This document shows positions 25,201-37,200 of a DNA stretch of 64,000 bases, piece by piece. The DNA is from Bolinopsis microptera. Its lineage: Eukaryota; Ctenophora; Tentaculata; Lobata; Bolinopsidae. Location of the stretch: assembly GCF_026151205.1 (NCBI RefSeq), contig NC_087080.1, forward strand, positions 5,808,797-5,872,796, written 5' to 3'. A model generated the notes under the pieces. The model was not told the origin of the DNA and did not search any database. It saw nothing but the letters and a program-made list of their open reading frames with translations. A program made the position numbers and the translations under genes. Position 1 is the stretch's first letter, and each line of letters starts with the position of its first letter.

Positions 25201-28200
25201 CGGCATAAATCGGTTGAATTTGGATCTTTTTGGGACACTTTATGTGCATTAACGGTATATGCGTCAGTGATCTTCGTCCGTGACGTTTGCTGTAGTTGTG
25301 AGTGCCGATTTAAAGTGAATTACCTGTCGTCGCGAGAATTGAAGGAAAGTGAAGGAAATACAGTGAAGGGAACACAGCTTCGCACAATATATATATATTG
25401 GAATAAAGTGAGGGAAAAATCTGTTTATTTGCACATGATACTAGCATAATCTCGATATTATGGTAATTATGATGATGAGATTATAGTGTTCAGCAGGGAC
25501 GGGCGAAGTGAAAGTGCGAAGCCCGAAACGTCGATTATTTCATTTAGTTTTCACCAGTCATGTGCCTTATTTCACTTTGTCTGTTGAAACTCGAGAGCTG
25601 TCTGTCGAGATCCATGATGACTGATGATATAAGATTAAACTCCTTCAAAATGTGGTGTGAAATACTGCTTAATAATATATATATAATGTTAATACTTTCA
25701 ACACTACTATAATATAACAAATAATTTGAGAATTGATGTAAATAAATGATGCAAAGACTTACGAAGATCTAATCACAACCGCTTTCTTTTATTGTGTAGA
25801 AGTCCAGCCAATGAAATATATATATATTATTATTTAATGAGATGTTCAGATTTCCCGGACAAGCCCCTTAATATCAGAATAATATCTGAAGGTCATTACA
25901 GACACCGCAGCAACGAATTTATTCTCTATTATACTATCTAATTTATCTAATTCTTATTTATTCTGGTCATTTTCTGCTGAAGATGAAATATTATTATTAC
26001 ATCATTTAACTTTATTCTGTAATGCCAACACCAATCTACCCAATCTAGTGTGATCTAAACTACCCTTGCCTTCGTCGATGAAAATTACAAAAGCAAAAAC
26101 TCTGACACGAATTTTGGGACTTCCTGGACGATTTGAATCGCGTAAAATGCATGCGTAATTAAGCTTTCGACACCTCTAATGTCTTTGATGATATCTACAT
26201 TTTTGTTTATTGAAATGCTTATACTCTTTTACATGTTATACTGTAAACTATAATGACAAATACAAAACTTTGGAGGACTGTACAATATCTTACCACGAAG
26301 CACTGAAATGATCTCAAAAATTGGGTAAAATAGCCTAAAATCATAGCTATTACACGGCGGTAAAATGCTGTCTTCTAAATTTTGAGCTTTTACTGTACTT
26401 CTATTGTAATTTTGGTGGAAACCTTTTCGCGGGCGAGGTGCTGCAGGACATATATTGACAAATATAAATGTTCATTTAATGTTCATTTAATCATAGCAAG
26501 TCAAATAGATGAACAGTTAGTAATCTGAATGTTTACAACGCAACCTGAATATTAAAATTTGAGCAGCTTTATTATCATTACTGCATGTTTTTATGTGTCA
26601 CATTGACATGATGTCAAGATTTTACAACAAATCATACAATTTCTTTAAATTTATTTTTTTTCTGTTGATTGCTGTTATTGACAATGAACGTCTTTACAAT
26701 GATCAATACCTACGATACTAATACTAAAAGAAGGGCTTCATTCGAAAAGTTTTAAAACAAAGTTAAGAACTTACTCTTCTATTATTTTTTCTGCCATCGC
26801 TAAGACAAAAGACAAGGACGAAGAAGTACAGAACATCCCGGGGATTCATCGCTGATGAAACAGTAAAATTATGCGCAGGCCTTTAAAAACAAACCGCTCG
26901 TAGCCACTGATCGAATAGTGGTCTTAGTTCTAATGATAACGTCGCGTTGTGACGGATTGTGTCACGCGTGAGAAACAGGACACATTTTTGTCTGTTTCTC
27001 TGCTTCGCTTTCTGAAGAACGGTGCAGACTGCAGCTAGAAATGCTCTGCACCCTAAATTTTATTGCGGATTGTCATAATTATTCTGATACTGAGTCTAGG
27101 CTGCAGTGTTTAAAAAAATCAGAATTCTAGTCTCTAAATTTCGTTTCTGTATTTTTTCACTGATGGATAATTAAGTTCTTGGCAGGATTTGTAGTAATAA
27201 TTCGTCATTAATATCTGATTCCATAAACTATAAAGATCATTATGCGACATGTCGCGACCGTCAGAGGGATATTGCTATACTACAATTTACACTTTTACAG
27301 CACAACTATCATGAAGACTAATTCACAGGCCAGGCTTGGATTATCGGTGGAGGATTGGCCTAAAGTACGATAGGCATCGCATAATACCCAGATCTTTGTT
27401 TGAAATTAGATTTAACGTCTGTGAATATGAGAATTGAGAATAATACTAACAATACATTATGTACATTAATTTGTAACATTTGATACGGTAACTTGCTTTT
27501 GACTAGAAAGGAAGAAATAAATGAATGATCCTTGGTCCTTATGCGTGGGTAAACTAAAACGTGACAAACTTAATTCTTATAATTGATATATTAATATTAT
27601 TATTATTATTATTATATTATATTATAAGATGATGACAGTCAAATCCATCCACGATTCGCAAGTAATGGGTAAATAATAAAACTGCATATAATAATCATAT
27701 ATCATGCGCATGATTGCGGCGAAGTCCTAAGATTTGAACGTTTGAATTAGTAAATGATCCTACTTTTTTAGAAAAGAGATCAGCTTCTAAAATAGGACCC
27801 CTCCAAGTTGCACGCTAAAGTGACAGCAAAGCAAAGTGCGAAATATCCTCGCCTTCATGAAATTCTCAGGGACCGGCGTATTAAAGGCTAAAGTCAACTT
27901 TAAATGTCCATCAAAATTCAAAGAAGCACTTAATTCAAAAACGCTGACCAACACAGAGCCTTTTTAGTTTTCAAAACAAAAATCAATATACGTACGAACT
28001 GTGAGATAAAGTCCTAAACTTTTCACGTCATATAATGAGGGAGCACTAAGAGAATAAAAGAACTTTTGATTTGTTGATTTTCCCAAGGTAAAACGCTTAC
28101 TGATCCTTGCAATGGATTATTTCAGCAACTGGCTAGCTGTGAGTTGCCATCATTGCTCTCATCTCCTAATTTATTCGTAGAGAAGGTGGCCACTAACTAC

Positions 28201-31200
28201 TAATGTCATAATGTCGTGGCGTCGTCAACATTATTTCAAAAAAATCTAAAAGTCTAAAAAGAATCTTAACGATTTAAGTTAGGGAACTGTATTAAAGTCG
28301 GAGAATTATCGAGTTTAATTTGATTTCGAAACTATTTTACATGTCCTTGCACTTTTTCATGGTGTCAGTTCTTAATTTACCGAATATTCAAAAAAGATGT
28401 GACTTGAGATGGAAAGTGTGATTATTTTTTACTTAACCAACTGAGCTGATTAGTTTACGCAGGTTTTAAAACAAACAAGTTATAAAAACGAACAGACGGA
28501 CCGACCTACCCCATTAACAATTGGCGCGTCTGTCCCTGCTTCAGTCTGAAATAAGAGTGGTGTTAACGTACTCATTTTGTTAAAAAAAGATTTTAATAGG
28601 CGAAAAAAATCTTGCACGTAGTGCAGGATGAATTCCAATATATCGAAAAGATTTGTAACTTAAATATTCAACTGAATCCCTCAACCAGTTTATTTCAGCG
28701 ATAGAAAATTAAAGGAACCAAAATCATAAAACAATAGTTCAATTATAAAAACTAGCGAAATAACTCCCGAACGAATTAAACTCTTTAAATGCCCATTATC
28801 CCAAAACATACAGAGAAAGCAGCCGTTGTGGCGGTCGTGAAGATATCGTCAGTTCCCAAGCCAGTAACTCTAGGATCAGTACCATCCTCTGGCTTTGTCA
28901 CAGTTGTAAAGGAATTATCTGCCTTTGTTCCAGTGGTATAAGAATCATCCTTCTCCGTATAAGAGTTATCAGATGTACCAGTCACGATGTATGTGTCTCG
29001 GGTGTGTCGCGCTGTGATGGTCTGAACATCCCGAGTGTGGGGGTTGGTAGAGGTTTCCTGAGTCAGAATCCTGTTATCGGTCGTGAGAATCTCACTGAGA
29101 TAGTCAGTGTTGTCGGTGACATACTTGAAGAAAGGGGTTGTGACAATGCCACTGTGCCTGCTGCTCGTGCTTCCAGTCTGAACTCCGTTGTCAGTAGTAG
29201 ATTCAGGGAACGTCACTGATGATCGCCCGGTGGTATAGCTGTAATCATCATCCTCTTGTGAAGTCGTTATTTCATTGCCAGCCCTCGATGTGGTTAATCC
29301 ATCATTATCACGAGATTTAGATAAAACATCTGGCCTGGATGAAGTAACACCGCCTATGGGTGGGGTTTTAGTGCTTTCAGACAGTATAAGACTTTCATCC
29401 CCCACACTGTTCGGGTCAAGGAGACCTCCGCACATATTTTGTCGGGCGTCCTCGGTAATAAGTCCATATTCGGCGCATACATCGTAGTTAAGACAGAGAT
29501 ATTTCAAATCCCCATGTGAGCAGTTGTATTCATCTTGATCCACCTTAATCTGACCGTGGGTTAGGGCGAGGAGGAGGGCAAGGAGGAGAACGGATGTTCG
29601 TAATCTTGACATCGTCTAATACCTTCTACTGTTTAAAGGGAGATTATTTGTTAGGCGTTGATGATTTTGATAATGAGGCAATGTACTGTTTTAGCAATAT
29701 TGTACTCATATCTTACATTTATATGTGTGCAAAGAAATATCAAACAAATTAAATCTGATATCAAACAACAACACAAGATATCGAGCAATTTGAGCACAAA
29801 GCAGCAGAGAGAAATGCAAGTTCGAACGTTCGTGATGTGGCATTTAGTAAAGTAATTGAAGTAAGTCTCACAGTCACCTCAATGAGTGAATGATGCAATA
29901 TAACTCCCCTGCCCTTAATACTTTAATATTGACATTAACGTCATCCTACCAGCACTTGGTCCTTGGAATGTGTCACGTGTTATGATGACGTCGCTGGGCG
30001 GCGCGCACGCCTGTCATTGTAATTCAGTTCCAGCAGATTTCTTATCTGCTTATCAATAAAATACCCATAATTCAATGATGAACTGAGATATGCTTCTTTA
30101 TAAAACATGACATCAAGTACTGAGGCATTCTTCCTTAGTTCCGGAAGTAAGCTAAGGTATTTGAAGGAGGCTCTCACGTGACATTTTTGGAGATCACGAT
30201 TAATTGTGAGCAGTGTTATGGTTTTACCGGGATATATGACGCATACAAGGGCGTGAAAATTGTTGGAACGTTAAAAATGTGGTAAACTTTGCAGGTTGAA
30301 ATCATCAGTTGTGTCAAATTAGTGGCAGAAATTCTTGGGTTTCAACGGTTTCACAGGTTTTATCGGATAGCCTGATAAAAATAACTGTTAAAGGCAAAGC
30401 AGGAATGTATAATTTTACTTGATTGTATAACTATTACTCACTAAATGAACAACTTAATGAATTAGTTAATATAAGGTCATATCAAATAAAGAATATTATA
30501 TAAGGCGTCATAAAGCCTGCACATCAGGATTTTAAAGTACTCTAAGTCAAAAGGCGTACATATGACTTTTTAAACTGACACTGTAAGTTAAACTTTAAAA
30601 TAGCGTAGATTCACTGAAATGGGTCGTACCTTCTAGTCTGTCGTACCTAGGTCCTAGAAGGGTTATGACTTATGACCAACCTTCTTCTTCAGAAATTGTC
30701 CCAATTTAAAGTCCATTTTTATATGCGACCTTACAACTTTTGCTTTCCGAATATGGATTTAACTCGGACTGACGCATAAGACTTCTTTCAACACGGAATC
30801 TTCTTAAAATATTTCAGTCGTATCCCTCAAAAATGTATGAACGAGAAATTACTTTATAAAGCTATACTCTTCGGACAGTGCTCAGTTATTATCAAGTTAC
30901 TGCTACTCAACAGGAAGTGATGTTATCAGACGAGACTCACACAAACCGTCTCGCTTTCTGGCCGCATCTTATCAGTACTAACAATTAAATGGCTCTGTAG
31001 TATTTGAGATCCGTTTTAAAGTACTGAATGCACCGAAGTATCCAGGAAACAATACCCACCCTTACTTTCTGAAGCTGCAGGGATACGTTAATGTACATAT
31101 AACGCAGACAACTCGCGAGCTTTCACCACTCTGCTTGTTCAACCTGCCATATCCCAGAACGCATGTCAACGATCCTAATTATGAGTATTACAAATCTCAA

Positions 31201-34200
31201 GCCATCCCTGGCCTTGTCACTTGTCAGCAAGTTCTAATAAAGCCAGACCGGCAACAGAGGTCATGTCGAATTTGTTCCAGGTTTAAAGTATTTAGGGAGA
31301 TAAGCGCGACAGTGTGAAGGGGATGTGTTATTCTGGTGTCCAGTCTTCTAGCACGACAAAATATCTTAATATCTGTTAAGCTAGAGGAAATCGTAACCTT
31401 GGTCATCTGGATCAAGTCATAGCATGTACGGGGCATTTTTCTAAGCGATAATTTGATCGATTATTTGCAAGAATTCCAAAATGTCGTGTTGCATTAAAAT
31501 GCAGCGGTGTGATAATTGATTACCAATAATGCCACCAAGGATTGGCGTTCTCGTTATGTACATCATATTCATTTATTCATTAATGAACGACGCGACGTAT
31601 CATTGAAGTTCTTAAATTTAATTATAAGTTTGTGCGTGGGCAAATATCGGAAAAATCAAGATTCACACATTTAGATATGACACAACTTTAAGAAATTCAA
31701 AATCATAACAGCAATTTTAGCGATAAAATAAAAATATACGCAAATCATACTGTCGTCTATAAAATATGACGGGCATTTAAAACACAGTTATTTCATGGAA
31801 ATCTTTGTCTGGAAATATATGGACTCTAGGGTCTGGGGACAAAACCGAAATCAAATTGGGGGATGTGAAATAATTTTTTTATCTAAGGCTCGATGTCTCT
31901 GTCGTAACTGTTACTAAATATTGTTCTTTTAGATGTACTGGACATTATTTGGTTCCGATCTATGCTTCTCTGATTATTAATATTGTTCGAGGAAAATTAA
32001 TTCCAAAGAATCGATTACAAAGCGGTAAATATACAGCACAAAGTAGTAAGGTAGTGCGAGGGGTGAAGGTCTGGCGCAACACAAGGATACTCTTTCCTAT
32101 CTTACAAAGATAAGACAATTACAAATATTCACTAATATAGGGCCGGCACTCATGTCATATAAAACTTTTCTAGGTAACCAAAATACGCGATACGAGGAAA
32201 TGAACGGGAATGAACTTTCAATTATGATAAATTATAATGACTAGACCTTTCAAATTCTCAAAGCCAAAGAGTTTTTTTCTGGGTTCCCGGATCCTTTCTT
32301 CTTTCGGATCAAATTCGACTTAATTTTTAGATGAATCTGTTGTCACCTTTCATTTTAATTACCAACGAAAATTTGATTTTCTCCAATATAACCCATGACA
32401 GAAAATAAATTATTTGTCTCCACACTTTAAAATATCCGTAAATTTTATAATATGCTTAAATATCATAATACTCGTGTTTCATGTAATACCATGAACATTT
32501 TCTTTTAAAATTACGAAATATTTAACCAAATTTGGGTTTCGTTCTCAGAATTGTCAATAAATTTTGCAAATTTCCCATGATTATTTTTGGGCCACTGACT
32601 GCACATTTTACTTTATAACACAAATTGGTAAAGTTGAAAGTAAGTAACAAAACGAAAATTTGCAAAACGTAGCACTACCACATACAACTACAACTAATCT
32701 CGCTACATTTATACCAAAATGAAAACACACTGCTCAACAGTCAACAATAAATTCACACGATCACACCCAGAGTCACCAACTTTAACATCTAACAAACTGT
32801 TTAAACTATATATATATATAGTTTATTATTATTATCATTATATATAACGTGATACTGCAGAACACTAGGCACCTCAATCATACGGCTTTACTTAACAACA
32901 AAATAACGCGACTGTTAGTAACTTGTTTACTACGTGATGTAACCAACCTTTATACCAAGAAATTGTGAGAATAATCGAAGACAGTTATGTACGGATTAGC
33001 ATCAGACGACTAGGCAGATCGCTGATCTGCCCATGTTACTAGACTGATGAACCGGCCCTATGTTTATCTTATCTTGCGTGAGAAGGTCGCTAATTGTCCG
33101 AAAAAGAATTTATTCAGGAAAATTTGACTGAATTCATACAAAATCATTACATCAGGAAGTCAATCAATTATTTAATTTGTCTAAAAATCACAAATATTAT
33201 ACAACCCTCTTCTCAACAGGTCAAAGACGACATTAGCAAGTTCAAGATGGAGTCTGTGGACCTTGAGAACGAGCGAAAGAAGATACTGGGCGAACTAGAG
33301 GAGAAATTGGAGACCACCAATACTCTGAAGGGAGCTTACGATCTGAAGTACGACGGGACCATGAAGACCCTGGACCAACTCAAATCAGGTACCTTGTTGG
33401 TTTCAGGGGGAATATTTCTATTTAGGTATTACTGCAGACGCATTCTTTTGATTATGTGATTGATAAAAATTACAAAGATACGATTCGGATCCGCCATTGA
33501 AAACGGTAAAATAAAAAGGTCATTGAGCATTCTTGGGATACTTGCAACATTGTTGATTGTCCTGTTTTTTAATTTATTGATTAAATTTTCTAATCAAATC
33601 TGACGGCTGTCGTAGTATATACCTGGTACCCGTAGTATATATATCTGGTACCTGAACTAATGATCACACACGGATATTACCAATGGGTTTTACCATGGGA
33701 ATGCATGGCGCATGCCAACTAATACATGTCTATACTTGTCAAGTTATCATCACTGGACGTACTGTCCTTGCCAACTTACTATAAGTTAGTTATATAATAG
33801 TCTAATGCACGCTGTTTAAATGTCCTCCAATATTGATTAAAATACTATTGGATGATTGAATATGTGACGAGGAATCAGGTATTGTAGACTGTTGGCCGGT
33901 GGGTGTGATAGAAAGTTAAACTTAGACCTTGACTCTTGAGGTCACGGCTATCATTGAACCTTTAGCGGTCCGTTTATTAGTTTTTATTACCGAAATTTAC
34001 TGACATACGTTCTAATTTTTCTTATATTAGCGGAAGATGGATAAGGAACAAAAATTCAATGATAAATGCAGAAGATTTGGAATAGCAAAAAAGAAACTAA
34101 CTATAAATCATGTCCAGGTATTGACAGTCTCTTCAACAAGATCAACTGCGACAGATCACCTATAATCGAGATGCTGGGTGAAGCTGGGGTAACCGAAACT

Positions 34201-37200
34201 AACATGATGCAGGTTTGTGTAATTACTTAATTAGTTTTATATTAGATTTCTTCCCGGGGATCATATCTAGTCTGGCATTATTTTCTCTTCTGTGAGGTGT
34301 GATGATTTTCACGGTATTCCCTTTTGAACTCATCTTTTAACCATAATAATTGCGCTAAGCGCATCCGTTGGTTGTCTCCCCAAATCACTGTAAATGTGAC
34401 AATCGTCTGATTTTAGTGGAGCTAACTAACACTTCCCAACCCAATCTAATGTGTTCCAAATTGATCTGAAAATTTGAATGGCCTTTAACAAAGTATGCAA
34501 ATGTACATTATACATTGTAAAAAGCAACATACTACACTAAAGTCTAAAACTAGTATAAACCTCCTACTCTCTCAGTATCTGGGTATTGTGGAACAGAGGA
34601 CAAATGAACTCCTGCAACTATTTGCCTTTGTACAAGCTCGAGAAGCTGAGAAGCAAGAGGGAGCAGTTGTACCTCAGCCACCTTCTCTTCTGGGACAGGG
34701 ACCTCAACCTCAAGTCAATACCATCACTGTGGCACCTCCTACCACTGGGTTTGTAAATATTTCCTTGTGTTTGAAATTATGATTTTATCTATTATCAGGA
34801 AGGATTAAAGCTAAGAAATATCTAATTTGTCGCTCTGTTCAACTGTTACGGTCAGCTGTACTGATGGACAGTTTCTGACATCTAACGTCGATATATTTTT
34901 CTTAAGCGGTAAACATCAAGGTCAACGATCAAAACAAAGCGCCGATTCCTAAAATATTTCTATGAGAAATTTATGTCATTAATTTCTTTTATCCAATAAT
35001 ATTTCTCACGCGTTTAATAAAATTCCAAACCTCCCTTTAACATGTGAATTTACTCCGCAATTAATACTTTTATTAGTACGCGGTCAGTAGTCACGGCCAA
35101 ATGAAAACAATTTCAACAGTTCCGAAAATTATAGAGTTTCTTGGTTATATTTAACACTGCCCAGTGTCCCATAACAATTCCAGTGAATTCATATTCCTCA
35201 GAATAACAAGCTCTCAACACACAACCAAAGCAACAGCAGATGACTACGAGAGTGATGGCGACTCCGTTGACGAGGAGGAGATCAGACCGCTTACTCAGGC
35301 TGAACTCAAGAAGAAGATCATCAAGGGGGTGAGCTTAGAGTTTTGGAATTTTAGAGTTTTAGAGTTTTAGAGCCACTAGAGAATAAATAGAGCACTGTTG
35401 AACTAATATCGATTACATAACTATGAAGTGATGGATGAAGCCTAAACCGTGCGACACATACGTAAAAGATGGTTTAACTTAACAAAGAACAGGGCGGGCC
35501 AGAATAAACTTTTTGTCGATAGCAGACTGTGGCTCTCATTATAGTCTATTGTAAGTGATAAATAAGCAGAAGATTACAATGTTGGGAGTCACAGTCTAGT
35601 CATGTTGTACAGTTAAATCTGGCCCACGTAGTCTATCAACAAATATTCGGATTCCCACCTTATAGTACCTACTGAGCTGTCTGATATCGAAGGATAGTTA
35701 TATAACTTTAAGAGTTCTTCAACAATGCGAACCGATTTTATGATCACTGATCTACATTCTACAAATAACTTTCATTCCATTGAAGTAAGTGAAATTCTTA
35801 GGCCTCGCAAAAACTACATATCATGTACAAGCCAGCCTTTTTTAGCCGGTTCGAAGTTCGAACAGCCGTAAGCATGAAACGAAACTCAACACATAATAAG
35901 CCAATGAACATTCACAATAAGCTATTACAAGTTTTACTATTACATATTGATGCATATAATATTTAAAAATAGAACTCGACGTGGATGATTGCAAATGCAA
36001 TAACTATAGACGGAGTTGCTAGATTATTAACTTATAAGGCCTTTGACATGATTGACGATACTGTTCGTCAGAAATCTCATCTGCTTGCTTGAGCGAATAT
36101 TAGATATATTTATGCAAGCTTTCAAGTTGAAGTAACGCACTCGGATTAAAGTGTTCTTAATCAATAATCGGCCTTATTATATATCAAGTATCAAGGTCAT
36201 ATAATAAACATTTAAAGTTCTGCATATTTGAACGCCTCTTCCAACTAGACTCAGCAGTATTCAAAAAGATTAAATCATGAAGCAATGCATTGTTAAAGAA
36301 GCGGTTAAAGTATTATACCGGGCTGTTTAAAGTATTTAATATTTATCAATAAAAGCTGGAATTTGCTTTATGACCCAAAAATGGTCTCTTGTAGAATTCT
36401 TACATTTTTCCGTACGAGCCATTCGATATAAACCTACGCCTTTCTGAGGTCATAGGTAGGAATTCTAAAGCTGTGAAAAGCAAGTCATGTGAACTCCAGA
36501 ATCCAGAGTCCGTCAAGGGATATATAACTATAAGTCTTCCAATACGTTTATATACTTTATAGGTTATACTTTGAGTTAATGAGAGCATCAAATTCACTGA
36601 AAACTGACGTGAAAGCTGCTGAGACTTTGGAGGAAAAGTGCGCAAGTTGCTAATTATAATTATGAACTGCACGTGTAGATGGACTTGTCACCATCAGGCC
36701 AGGGCCCAGGATGTTTAATAAAACTCTAAGACTTCCAGTGCCTGAACAAACACGCATGTCGACCTTTTTGTGTGACAGTTCTGAGAAGTTAACTTGAATT
36801 AACAGTTCCTGAATCAGTACAATATGCGCATGCGTTCCTCAGAAGAGCCGTCGGCGATAGAATTTTAAGTTTAACAGGATCAGTAGGTCCGGAAAAAAAT
36901 AGACGTTTCCGGGCACACCTCTATTTCTTGGAAATTAAAACGAAGTTGAAACGACTTGTATTCGTGGAAATAACGACACTTTGATTCCCATGGCCATGTT
37001 GGTAACCTCCGGTTTACAAGGACTTTCGGAGGCAAATTAAGCAAATCACCTCTTATAATATAGCACTAAACACTTAATTTTGTCTGGGGCCTGGTCCTTG
37101 AGAGAGGTTAGAATTGGATTGTAATTTATATCGATGATCAGAATAGCATATTTTAACTGGAGCATATATACCTAGGTAAGGATGCGTGGTAAAGTTAGAG

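Noticed and set aside
25162..25449. 95-codon plus-strand frame with many Cys
   Set aside because: No signal peptide, splice context or family motif; it ends in low-complexity TATATA sequence.
28509..28545. Possible minus-strand mini-exon (acceptor TTTCAG, donor GTAGGT)
   Set aside because: It lies upstream of the Ig/vWD start exon and downstream of the Ser/Thr-rich stop; both gene models are complete without it.
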